NCBI GenBank assembly: GCA_036279355.1
Contig: DASUJH010000056.1
Coordinates: 1 to 64,000 of the forward strand
Origin: Gemmatimonadales bacterium
GTDB taxonomy: Bacteria > Gemmatimonadota > Gemmatimonadetes > Gemmatimonadales > GWC2-71-9
Length of the DNA stretch: 64,000 nt
Direction: 5' to 3'
Part shown: positions 16,440-25,133 of the stretch, piece by piece
How the letters are laid out: the number at the start of each line of letters is the position of its first letter
How positions within the stretch are numbered: the first letter of the stretch is position 1
Position numbers and translations under genes: made by a program
The notes under the pieces: model-generated
What the model was told of the DNA's origin: nothing
Database searches by the model: none
The model's input: only the letters and a program-made list of their open reading frames with translations

Positions 16440-19232
16440 GTGAGCCCGTCTCTGCGGCACGCCAGTGGGAGCGCCGGACGCGTGGCCCGGGAGGAGACCT
16501 CCTCGCTGGGAGCTGACCGGCCCGGTCCCGCCACGCTCGCCGCCGCGGGCTACGCCCTGCTCTACCTCGCCTGGGAGCGCACCGGCTGGGGTGGCGCCGC
16601 CCGCGACGTGATCAGCAACATCGCCTTCATGCCACTCAATCTCGCGGCCGCCGTGCTCTTCATGCTCGGCGCCCGGCACGAGACCGTGGACGACGGCGTG
16701 CGCCAGGCGCTCAGGCTCCTTGGCATCGCGTTCCTCTGCGTCTTGGCCGGCAACTCGATCTCGACCTACTATATCGTCGGGCTCGCCTCCAATCCGCCGG
16801 TCTCCTGGGCCGACGCGTTCTATCTCACCAACAGCCTCCTGCTGCTCTCGGCGCTGCTCGCCTACCCGCGCGCCCGGCGGACCCGGCTCGAGCACTGGAA
16901 GTTCGTGCTCGACGCCGCCATGGTGCTGGTGGGCGGCGGGGTCGCCATCTGGTACTTCGCGATCCGGCCCACCGCTGCATCGGATGCGGGCAGCGTCGCC
17001 GTCACCCTGCTCGCGTTTGCCTTCCCGCTCGCGAGCCTGCTCGTCCTGCTGGGCGCCACGACGGTGCTGCTCGGCGGACCGCTCGATCCCAATCGCCGCG
17101 CCTTTCGGCTGGTCGTCGCCAGCATCGTCCTGAGCATCGTCGCCGACCTCACGTTCGATCTCGCGGTGGTGGAAACGGGCGGCCGGCGGGCGAGCCTCAT
17201 CGACGCCATTTACCTGCTGGTGTACCTGCTCCTCATCGCGGGCGGCGAGATCTACGCACGGCACCCCGTGGCGCGGCCCGTGGTGGCGCGGGAGCGGGAG
17301 CCGCGCACGCAGGAGATGAGCCCGCTCCCCTATCTCGCGGTCGCCACCACCTACGCCCTGCTGCTCTGGAGCGCACTCGACCCGTGGATCCAGCCGGTGA
17401 GCGGCATCGCGGCTGGCGCTGTGCTGATTACCGTGCTGGTGGTGACGCGCCAAGTGCTCGCCGTGCGGGAAAACGTCCGCCTCCTCGCCGAGACGTCGGA
17501 GCGCCAGAACGAAGCCCGCTTCCGCTCGCTGGTGCAGCACTCGTCCGATGTGATCATCGTGGTGCGACCCGACGGCACCATCCGGTTCGTGAGCCCGTCG
17601 GCCACGCGCGTGCTGCGCTATGATCCGCACGCGCTGATCGGCCGCCCACTCACCGATCTCCTCCATAGCGACGACCAGGAGCGCGCCCGCGCCTTCGTCC
17701 ACGACGCGGCGCTCACACCCGGCGTCACGGCGCCGGAGGAGTGGCGCTTCCGCCAGCCGGACGGCTCCATGCTCCACGCCGAGACGATTGGCACCAATCT
17801 GCTCGACGAGCCCACCGTCCGTGGCATCGTGCTCAACACTCGGGACGTGAGCGACCGCAAGCAACTCGAGCAGGAGCTCGTGCATCAGGCCTTTCACGAT
17901 CCACTCACCGGCCTCGCCAACCGCGCGCTCTTCCGCGACCGGGTGAGCCACGCGCTCGATCTCGCCCGCCGCCAGGGCCGCGCGATCACGGTGCTCTTCC
18001 TCGACCTCGACGACTTCAAGAAGGTGAACGACAGCCTGGGTCACGCCGAGGGCGACCGCCTGCTCATCGCGGCGGCGGAGCGGTTCCGCACCTGCGCCCG
18101 GGTGACCGACACCGTGGCACGGCTTGGCGGCGACGAGTTCGCCATCCTGCTCGAGGACGGCACCGGCTGCGACGGCGCCGATGGACTCACCGAGCGCCTT
18201 GCCGCGGCCATGCAGGCGCCCTTCCTGCTGGGCGGCAACCCCGTCCCGGTCAACGCGAGCATCGGTATCGCAACCGCGGCGGGCGACGAATCGGCCGACG
18301 ATCTGCTGCGCAATGCCGACGTCGCGATGTACGCGGCCAAGCGGGGCGGCCGCGGCCGCTCGGCCACGTACCAGACGGAGATGTACGACGACGTGCGCGA
18401 ACGGCTCGAGCGGGAGTCGGCGCTGCGCGCGGCGGTCGAGCGCGAGGAGCTGGTGCTGCATTACCAGCCGATCGTCTGCCTCCGGAGCGGCACCGTGCGG
18501 GGCGTCGAGGCGCTGGTGCGCTGGAACCACCCGCGCTACGGCCTTCTCCTCGCCGAGCACTTCGTGCCGCTGGCCGAGGAGACCGGGCTCATCCTCAAGC
18601 TCGGGGACTGGGTGCTGCGCGAGGGGTGCGCGCAGCTCCGCCGCTGGCAGTTCGCCCATTCCGATCTCGAGCTCACGATGGCGATCAACATTTCCGGTCG
18701 CCAGCTCCATGAACGCGAAATTGTGGAGAGCATCCGCGGCGCGCTCACCACATCGGGCGTGAACCCGGCCATGCTGACGCTCGAGATCACCGAGAGCGTT
18801 CTGATGCAGAACACGCCGGCGGTCCTCCAGCGCCTCCGCGAGCTCAAGAAACTTGGGGTTCGGCTCGCGATCGATGACTTTGGCGTCGGCTACTCGTCGC
18901 TCAGCTACCTGCGGCAGTTCCCGATCGACATCCTCAAGATCGCGAAACCGTTCGTGGACGACGTGGGCGAGGGGATCGAAAAGGTAGCCCTGGCCCGCGC
19001 GATCATCGGGCTGGGTCAGACGCTCAAGCTCAGGACCGTGGCCGAAGGCATCGAGCGCGCCGAGCAGCGGGCGGCGCTGACCGTGCTCGGTTGCGAGCTG
19101 GGCCAGGGGCACTACTTCGCGCCGGCGATGGAGCCCGAGCGGCTCGAGTCGTACTTCGCCGAATCGCCCCGGGTGCCCGAAGCGGACGTTCAGCCGGGCG
19201 ACCCGTGGCTGGTGAGCGCGGTCGTGCTATGA
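16440..19232 (+). CDS. Membrane-anchored PAS-GGDEF-EAL cyclic-di-GMP enzyme
   Basis: I use GTG 16440, with AGGAG 4 nt upstream, giving 930 aa; an earlier ATG at 16380 has no ribosome site. About 9-10 hydrophobic helices occupy residues 30-335. A PAS domain follows (RFRSLVQHSSDVIIVVRPDG, about 360-480). The GGDEF domain is intact (RLGGDEFAILLEDG, motif at 563-567), with an inhibitory-site RVTD at 554-557. The EAL domain is also intact (GVEALVRWNHP, Glu690; NISGRQL; LEITESVLM; IDDFGVGYSSL; EGIE). Both cyclase and phosphodiesterase activity are therefore possible. It is divergent from the methyltransferase gene. Confidence 0.93.
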   Translation: MSPSLRHASGSAGRVAREETSSLGADRPGPATLAAAGYALLYLAWERTGWGGAARDVISNIAFMPLNLAAAVLFMLGARHETVDDGVRQALRLLGIAFLCVLAGNSISTYYIVGLASNPPVSWADAFYLTNSLLLLSALLAYPRARRTRLEHWKFVLDAAMVLVGGGVAIWYFAIRPTAASDAGSVAVTLLAFAFPLASLLVLLGATTVLLGGPLDPNRRAFRLVVASIVLSIVADLTFDLAVVETGGRRASLIDAIYLLVYLLLIAGGEIYARHPVARPVVAREREPRTQEMSPLPYLAVATTYALLLWSALDPWIQPVSGIAAGAVLITVLVVTRQVLAVRENVRLLAETSERQNEARFRSLVQHSSDVIIVVRPDGTIRFVSPSATRVLRYDPHALIGRPLTDLLHSDDQERARAFVHDAALTPGVTAPEEWRFRQPDGSMLHAETIGTNLLDEPTVRGIVLNTRDVSDRKQLEQELVHQAFHDPLTGLANRALFRDRVSHALDLARRQGRAITVLFLDLDDFKKVNDSLGHAEGDRLLIAAAERFRTCARVTDTVARLGGDEFAILLEDGTGCDGADGLTERLAAAMQAPFLLGGNPVPVNASIGIATAAGDESADDLLRNADVAMYAAKRGGRGRSATYQTEMYDDVRERLERESALRAAVEREELVLHYQPIVCLRSGTVRGVEALVRWNHPRYGLLLAEHFVPLAEETGLILKLGDWVLREGCAQLRRWQFAHSDLELTMAINISGRQLHEREIVESIRGALTTSGVNPAMLTLEITESVLMQNTPAVLQRLRELKKLGVRLAIDDFGVGYSSLSYLRQFPIDILKIAKPFVDDVGEGIEKVALARAIIGLGQTLKLRTVAEGIERAEQRAALTVLGCELGQGHYFAPAMEPERLESYFAESPRVPEADVQPGDPWLVSAVVL

Positions 19233-19262
19233 GCCGCTCCGCGGCCGCAGTCTCCTGCGCCC

Positions 19263-19529
19263 CTACCGGAACATCGCCGGACTGATTTCGAGCGTGACTT
19301 CCGAGATCCGGTCGACCGGGATCCCTGCGCGCCGCGCGTGCTCCCGGACCGAGTCGGGGCTCGGTGCGTCGTATTCGCAATAGATCTTTCCGTCCGTATC
19401 GGAGACGTAGCTCCGGATCCAGACCACCTCGGGCATGGTGTCCAGCACGTCCAGCGAGCGGTGCGCGGCCGCCTCGAGCTCGTCCTTCTCGAGGTGTCCG
19501 ACCGTGCGTTCGATGAGGTATCTCGGCAT
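19263..19529 (-). CDS. DUF4242 (nickel-binding-like) small protein
   Basis: The 88-aa protein starts MPRYLIERTVG and continues with EVVWIRSYVSDTDGKIYCEYDAPSPDSVREHARRAGIPVDRISEV (shown here in pieces: VVWIRSYVSDTDGKIYC and AGIPVDRISEV). This is the DUF4242 or SCO4226-like ferredoxin-fold family, members of which bind nickel. GGAGGAAG lies 3-4 nt before ATG. It follows the giant kinase gene by 26 bp on the same strand and so probably belongs to the sigma-kinase transcript, suggesting a sensor or effector role there. The metal is not predictable from sequence. Confidence 0.8.
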   Translation of the reverse strand: MPRYLIERTVGHLEKDELEAAAHRSLDVLDTMPEVVWIRSYVSDTDGKIYCEYDAPSPDSVREHARRAGIPVDRISEVTLEISPAMFR

Positions 19530-19555
19530 CTCTTCCTCCTGGTACCAAGTTTCGA

Positions 19556-22500
19556 CTACAGCCTGAACCTTGCGCAACGCTCTCGCAACGCCAGGTCGCC
19601 GCACTCGACGGCGATGGCCGCCGCCTCCGCGGCGAGGGTGCGCGCCCGGTCGGTGAAGCCGCGCGCGAGCTCGACCCGCGCGAGCTGCGCCAGCATCCAG
19701 CCCTGGCCTCCTCGGTCGCCCAGCTCGCGGCGGATCTCGAGCGAGCGAGCGTAGCAGTCCTCCGCCTCCGCGGCCTCGGCCGACTCGAGGTGGATGTCGC
19801 CCAGGGCCGCGAGCGCGTGCCCCTCGAGCAGGCGTTGGCCGGTCGCGCGGTGGCGCAGAACCGCCGCTTCCAGCCGCCGCCGCGCTTCCGCGCGGCGTCC
19901 CAGTGCCTTGAGCGTCACCCCGATGCTGTTGAGCATGAGCCCGTGGCTCGGCACATCGCCCAGCGCCTCGAACAACGCGAGCGCACGCTCGTACTCGGCC
20001 AGTGCGCCCTCGTGCGCTCCGCGCTCCCACTCCAGAATCCCGATCGTGTTTCGCACCCGGCCCTCCACCGGCCCGTCACCCAGCTCATGAGCGAGCTGCG
20101 CCGCCTCGCGGTAGTGCACCAGCGCGAGGGAGGATTCGGTGGCGTGGCGGCGGGTGGAACGCGCGAGTCCCTCGAGCGCGATGAGCGCTCCGGCGCGATC
20201 GCCGGCATCGCGCCTGAGCGCGAGCGCGCGGCTCCACGCCCCTACGGCGTCGGGGATCCGGTCCGCGCGCTCGTGGATCTCCGCTATCCGGGTCCACATC
20301 GCCCCCTCGCCATCGCGGTCCTGAAGCTGCGCGAACAGGATCGCCGCCTCCTCCAGGTGCGGCAGGGCGGCGGCACGGCGCCCGAGGCTCAGCTCGACCT
20401 CACCCAGGAAGCGAAGTGATTGCGACAGGCCGGGGGCATATCGCGCCTTCCGGGTGAGCTCGACCGCGTCCTGGTAGTACCGTACGGCGTCGTCGATCGC
20501 ACCGTTCTGCAGCGTGAGGTGCGCGACGGCGGTGTAATGGTACGAAAGCTGGATCGGCAGGCGCTTCGCGACCGCGAGCGCGGCGGCGCGCTCCAGATAC
20601 TTGAGCGCAAGGGCAGGATCGCCGAGCTCGCGGTGGATGTTCGCGAGGTTCTGCAGGATGTACGACTGCTTGAGCGGGAGGTCGCCGGTGTCGGCGGAGG
20701 CACCTGAGTCGGAACGTCCGGCGGACTCGACCAGAGCCAACGCCTCCTCCAGCGCGCGCCGCGCCTCGGAATACCGGCCCAGGCCCTTGAGCACCGGCCC
20801 AAGGTTCGACAGGTCGCCGACCGTCGCCTCAAGGTTGCCGTCGGCGCGATCGATGGCGAGGGCCTCATTCATGTAGGGCAACGCCTCCTCGCTTCGGCCC
20901 GCGTGCCAGCGGAGCAGGCCGAGGCTGCGCAGCGTGTTGCGCTGGCCAATGGTGTCGCCGAGCTCCCGCCGCATCCGGAGCGATGCCTGCAACGCCTCCT
21001 CGGCCTCGTCGAATCGCCGGAGCAAGGTGCACACGTCGCCGCGCCGAAGATACACCTCGGCCAATGCCGCGGGGTCCCCGCCTGGTGAGAGCAGCGCCAC
21101 GAGCTGATCGACGATCCGCTGCTGGCGTCCGCGTAGCCCGAGTGTCTCGCACATCCGCTCCTGCCGGAGCAGAATCTCGCACAGGGTCCGGCGGCGCTCC
21201 GGGTCGTCGGGCAGTCGCGCGAGCCATGCCTCAGCGCGTTCGAGCATCTCGAGCGCCTCGGCGAACTGGCTCAGCGCCGCAGCGCGCTCGGCCGACTGGA
21301 TCCCGTAGCGTACCGCCTTGTCCCACTCCTCCGCCCGCCCGAAGTGATGCGCAAGCCGGTCGAGGTGCTCGCGCATGCGCTCGCGGGGAAGCTGCTCGAT
21401 GGCGACCCCGACCCGGCCGTGCAGCTCCTTCCGCTGGTGCTCCAGCAGACTCGCGTAGGCGACCTCCTGCGTCAGCACGTGCTTGAACCGGTAGGCCGGC
21501 TCGGGCACGATCTGGATCTGCTGGATCAGCCCGGTGGTCTTGAGCGTCTGGAGCGCGTTGGAGAGCCGGCCGCCGCCCGCAAGTGAGTGCTCCAGCAGGC
21601 TCCGGGTGAACTCGCGGCCGACCACCGACGCGAGGCGAAGCACCCCGCGCGCATCCTGATCGAGGCGATCCAGCCGCGTGCGGATCACCGCCTGCACGGT
21701 GTCGGGGAGCTGGAGGGACTCGGCCGCGCCCGTCAGCATCACCTCGCGGCCGGAGACGCGGATCACGCCCTCCTCGAGCAGCGCATGGCAGATCTCCTCC
21801 AGGAAGAAGGGATTGCCGCCGGTCCGCTCGTGCAGCCGCGCGCCAAGCTCGTCGGGCACCCGGTCAACCCGCAGGACGGCCCGCGCTACGGCGAGCGACG
21901 CAGACTGATCGAGTGGCCGGAGCTCGAGTGCCGTGAGGCGGCCCAGGTCCCCCCACTCCGGTAGATGATCGGGCCGGCAGGTCACCACCACCAGCACGGA
22001 ATGGGCGGACAGGAGCTCGGCCATCTGGCGCAGCACCGAATCGGAGGCGTCGTCGGCCCAGTGCCAATCCTCGAGGAGTATCACCGCAGGCCGACGAACG
22101 GCTGCGATGGTAATGAGCGCGGCGAGCGCCTCCTGCATCGCGAGGCGGAACTGCTCGCCCTGCAGGTGCCGCGGCATCGGGTGGCGCTCGCTCGTGAGCG
22201 AAAGAAGGTGAAGGTAAAATGGGATGAATTCCTCCAGCTCGGCCCCGATTCCGCGGATGGCCTGAACCACGGCGTCCGGCTCCGCCTCGGGTGCGTGCAC
22301 CTGCTCCAGACGAAGCATGCCGCGCAGCACCTCGACGAATGGCAGGTACGCGGTGCCACCGCCGTACGCCTGGCACCGGCCCTGGAGCAGGGTGACGCCG
22401 TCGCGGTCGACCTCCTGGCGAAACTCGTGCAGCAGGCGACTCTTGCCGAGCCCCGCTTCACCCGCCACGATCACGCAGCGGCCGGCGCCATGGCTCGCCG

Positions 22501-24364
22501 CATCGAAGAAGCCGCGCAGCGCCGCCAGCTCTCCATCGCGCCCGGCATAGGCCGTGAGGCCCCCGCGCTCGGCCGCCTCGAGGCGACTCTGGAAGCCGGT
22601 CGGCCGAGCCACCTCAAACGCGGGTGCGGCATCGGTCCGCCCCGGTATCGCCACCGGTGCGCGCGGCGCGCTCTCGAAGTAGGGCCGGATCAGCCGCTCG
22701 CACTCAGCGCTGATCCAGGTGGTGCCCGGCGCCGCGTGGGCAGCCAGGATCGCCGCCGCCTGGGCGGGTGCTCCCGCCAACCGGAATTCCTCGAGTGGGC
22801 CTCCGGCCGGGCGCACGATGCTCGCGCCGGCGTCAAGGCCGATCTGAAGCCGAAGCACCTGCCGGTCGCGGCTTGCGAACCTTTCGCTCAACTGCTCGAT
22901 CCGCTGGTGCAACTCGACCGCCGCGCGCACGGCGCGAAGCGGATCGTCCTCGTGTGCCACCGGCACGCCGAACAGCAGCACCAGCGCGTCGGCCGAGCAC
23001 CGGTTGAGGACGCCTTCGTGCCGGTCCGCCACGGCCCGTGCCTCGGTTTCGATGTGGCGCAACACATCGTCGGCCTCGCGGGGTGCGAGCCGCTCGATCA
23101 GGTCGGCGTGCCCCGCGACCGTGGCCACGGCCACCGCGATCCGGCGCCGCTCGCCTTCGACCGGCACCGCGCCGGCAGGGGCCGCCCGCGCGGTGCGCGT
23201 GGAGAGGCCATCGGCGCGCGCACTCTCCAGGTCTTGGGCGAATTCGCGCGCGCTGCCATAGCGATCCTCGCGGCGCCTGGCGAGCGCTCGTCGCACGATG
23301 CGCTCGAGCTCGCGTGAGACGCCGGGGTGCCGAGTGTGGAGCGGCGCGGGGTCGAGCCGAACGATGGCGTGCATCAATGCCTGCTCGTGATCGCCCCGGA
23401 ACGGGCGTTCGCCGGCTAGCATCTCGAACAGGACGACGCCGAGCGACCAGATGTCGGAGCGGCCATCCACCGGCTCACCCAGCGCCTGCTCGGGACTCAT
23501 GTAGGCGATCGTGCCGGGCGCCATGCCCGGCCTGGTGAGCGCCACGTCGGTGCGCTTGGCCACGCCGAAATCGAGAATCTTGAGCACGCCGTCCGCCGTG
23601 AGCATCAGGTTCGCCGGCTTGATATCGCGGTGGACGATCCCGCGGTCGTGCGCCTGGGCGAGCCCATGCGCCGCCTGCACGGCCACGCTGATGGCCTCGG
23701 GTGGCGGGAGCGCGCCTTCCGCGCACCGCGCCTTGAGGGTCGTGCCCTCGTAGAACGGCATCGCGATGAAGAGCTGGCCATCGGCGGTTTCGCCGATTTC
23801 GTGGATGGTGCAGATGTTCGGGTGGTCGAGCGCGGCAGCCGCCTGCGCCTCGACGCGGAAGCGCTCCTTGGCCTGCTCGTCATCGACAAGAAACGGATGC
23901 AGGAACTTGAGGGCGACGGTGCGGCCGAGGCGCTCGTCGCGGGCTCGATAGACTACGCCCATGCCGCCGACGCCGAGCTTCTCGAGCACCCGGTAGTGGG
24001 AGACGACGCCCGTTGAGGGAAAAGGCGCCGGCACCGTGGCCGTCACATTGCCGGGCGCGTGGTCGAGGATGCCGGGCGTCTCGTGTGCGGCGAGCATCGC
24101 GGTGACTTCCTGCCGGAGTGCCGCGTCGCCCGCGCACTCGCGGTCCAGATAGGCTCCGCGCGCGCCCGATGGCAGCTCGATGGCGGCGATGAGCAGGTCC
24201 TGCACCCGCTCCCAGCGCGCCGAGGCGGACGCCCCGCTCGGCGGGGCTGCCGGGCTCGCAGATGCCGCATTCGGCGATCCCGCAGTGGCGGATGCCGCAC
24301 TGGTCGTTTGCGCGACGCGGCGCCGGAACACGTTGAACAGATCGCCCAGGCGACGGCCGCTCAC
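19556..24364 (-). CDS. Giant Ser/Thr kinase with cyclase-like, ATPase and TPR domains
   Basis: The 1602-aa soluble protein starts at a GTG overlapping the ECF sigma stop (GTGA). Residues 122-385 are a Hanks-type kinase: glycine loop LGVGGMGVVYRA, Lys153, HRDIKPAN (Asp247), DFG at 265-267, SPEQAL. Residues 405-560 resemble a class III nucleotide cyclase (NRCSADALVLLFGVPVAHEDDP), but the first metal Asp seems lost (IAVAVATVAG), so it is probably degenerate. An AAA-type NTPase follows, Walker A GEAGLGKS at 635-642 and Walker B VILLEDWHWADDAS. The C-terminal half is about a dozen TPRs. No membrane helix is seen. It probably acts as a signalling hub controlling the coupled sigma factor; that is inference. 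Confidence 0.9.
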   Translation of the reverse strand: MSGRRLGDLFNVFRRRVAQTTSAASATAGSPNAASASPAAPPSGASASARWERVQDLLIAAIELPSGARGAYLDRECAGDAALRQEVTAMLAAHETPGILDHAPGNVTATVPAPFPSTGVVSHYRVLEKLGVGGMGVVYRARDERLGRTVALKFLHPFLVDDEQAKERFRVEAQAAAALDHPNICTIHEIGETADGQLFIAMPFYEGTTLKARCAEGALPPPEAISVAVQAAHGLAQAHDRGIVHRDIKPANLMLTADGVLKILDFGVAKRTDVALTRPGMAPGTIAYMSPEQALGEPVDGRSDIWSLGVVLFEMLAGERPFRGDHEQALMHAIVRLDPAPLHTRHPGVSRELERIVRRALARRREDRYGSAREFAQDLESARADGLSTRTARAAPAGAVPVEGERRRIAVAVATVAGHADLIERLAPREADDVLRHIETEARAVADRHEGVLNRCSADALVLLFGVPVAHEDDPLRAVRAAVELHQRIEQLSERFASRDRQVLRLQIGLDAGASIVRPAGGPLEEFRLAGAPAQAAAILAAHAAPGTTWISAECERLIRPYFESAPRAPVAIPGRTDAAPAFEVARPTGFQSRLEAAERGGLTAYAGRDGELAALRGFFDAASHGAGRCVIVAGEAGLGKSRLLHEFRQEVDRDGVTLLQGRCQAYGGGTAYLPFVEVLRGMLRLEQVHAPEAEPDAVVQAIRGIGAELEEFIPFYLHLLSLTSERHPMPRHLQGEQFRLAMQEALAALITIAAVRRPAVILLEDWHWADDASDSVLRQMAELLSAHSVLVVVTCRPDHLPEWGDLGRLTALELRPLDQSASLAVARAVLRVDRVPDELGARLHERTGGNPFFLEEICHALLEEGVIRVSGREVMLTGAAESLQLPDTVQAVIRTRLDRLDQDARGVLRLASVVGREFTRSLLEHSLAGGGRLSNALQTLKTTGLIQQIQIVPEPAYRFKHVLTQEVAYASLLEHQRKELHGRVGVAIEQLPRERMREHLDRLAHHFGRAEEWDKAVRYGIQSAERAAALSQFAEALEMLERAEAWLARLPDDPERRRTLCEILLRQERMCETLGLRGRQQRIVDQLVALLSPGGDPAALAEVYLRRGDVCTLLRRFDEAEEALQASLRMRRELGDTIGQRNTLRSLGLLRWHAGRSEEALPYMNEALAIDRADGNLEATVGDLSNLGPVLKGLGRYSEARRALEEALALVESAGRSDSGASADTGDLPLKQSYILQNLANIHRELGDPALALKYLERAAALAVAKRLPIQLSYHYTAVAHLTLQNGAIDDAVRYYQDAVELTRKARYAPGLSQSLRFLGEVELSLGRRAAALPHLEEAAILFAQLQDRDGEGAMWTRIAEIHERADRIPDAVGAWSRALALRRDAGDRAGALIALEGLARSTRRHATESSLALVHYREAAQLAHELGDGPVEGRVRNTIGILEWERGAHEGALAEYERALALFEALGDVPSHGLMLNSIGVTLKALGRRAEARRRLEAAVLRHRATGQRLLEGHALAALGDIHLESAEAAEAEDCYARSLEIRRELGDRGGQGWMLAQLARVELARGFTDRARTLAAEAAAIAVECGDLALRERCARFRL

Positions 24365-24951
24365 GCGCTGAGCTCCCGGTGCAGCCACGCGCGAGCCACC
24401 GTCCAGTCGCGCTTTATCGTCGCGGGTGCCACGCCGAGTGCCTCCGCCGTTTCCTCGACGCTCATGCCCGCGAAGAAGCGGCACTCTATTACGCGGCTCT
24501 GCCGCGGGCTCAGGGCGGCGAGCCGCTCCAGTGCCTCGTCGAGCGCGAGGAGTTCTTCGGGCCGCGCGGCGGCGAGCGGCACCGCGTCGCGCGGCACCGC
24601 GTCGCGCGGCATCACGTCGTCGAGCGGAAGAGTGCGCCGCCCGCCGCCGCGCTTCTGCGCATTCCGGCCGGCCGCCTGATCCACCAGGATCCGCCGCATG
24701 GCGCCCGCCGCGACCCCAAAGAAGTGGGCCCGATCGCGCCACTGGAGGCGGTCGAGGCGCACCAGCTTGAGGTAAGCTTCGTGGACCAGGGCCGTCGTGC
24801 CGAGCGTGTGTCCGGTCCGCTCTCCCCGAAGCTCGCGGTGTGCCATCCGGCGCAACTGTGCGTACACAATGGGAGCGAGCCGGTTGAGCGCCGACCCGTC
24901 ACCATCGCTCAGCGCGGCCAGTAGACGGGTCACTTCTCCGGTATCGTTCAT
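24361..24951 (-). CDS. ECF-family RNA polymerase sigma factor
   Basis: The 196-aa protein has region 2 (IVYAQLRRMAHRELRGERTGHTLGTTALVHEAYLKL in pieces: IVYAQLRRMAHREL, LGTTALVHEAYLKLV; WRDRAHFFGVAAGAMRRILVDQA in pieces) and region 4 (LSPRQSRVIECRFFAGMSVEETAEALGVAPATIKRDW, seen as MSVEETAEALGVAPATIKRDW in parts). This is the TIGR02999-type group often linked to Ser/Thr kinases in Planctomycetes and Acidobacteria, where phosphorylation may replace an anti-sigma factor. The linker carries an in-frame repeat (VPRDAVPRDAVP). It is translationally coupled to the giant kinase and divergent from the acyl-CoA dehydrogenase gene. Confidence 0.9.
   Translation of the reverse strand: MNDTGEVTRLLAALSDGDGSALNRLAPIVYAQLRRMAHRELRGERTGHTLGTTALVHEAYLKLVRLDRLQWRDRAHFFGVAAGAMRRILVDQAAGRNAQKRGGGRRTLPLDDVMPRDAVPRDAVPLAAARPEELLALDEALERLAALSPRQSRVIECRFFAGMSVEETAEALGVAPATIKRDWTVARAWLHRELSA
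24576..24620 (-). repeat. 15-bp tandem repeat in the sigma-factor linker
   Basis: The unit GCGGCACCGCGTCGC occurs exactly twice (24576-24590, 24591-24605) and a third, diverged copy follows (24606-24620). Because the unit is 15 bp it adds five residues without a frameshift, giving the repeated peptide DAVPR between sigma regions 2 and 4. Confidence 0.8.
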
Positions 24952-25133
24952 AACCACGCCTCGACGTCGGTTCGAGGCAGCCGCCGGTGGATGGGAAGTT
25001 CGCCCGCAAGGTACCGTGCGGTCAGCGGGCGAGCAAACGCCGGAAAGCCATGAGCCGTCCGGCTGCGGTTTCCCGCCTTTCTCCATATGGTAGAGCCTGA
25101 GCCCAGCGATAGAGCCTCAACCAGGAGGATCCG

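Noticed and set aside
16260-19112. A 950-codon open frame on the minus strand opposite the GGDEF-EAL gene
   Set aside because: It is an antisense shadow caused by high GC at third positions; the predicted protein is low-complexity His/Arg/Glu-rich without any domain, while the plus strand has complete conserved domains.
19556-24742. Kinase gene starting upstream inside the sigma-factor gene
   Set aside because: The extra sequence is an off-frame reading of the sigma gene; GTG 24364 gives a standard 4-base overlap.
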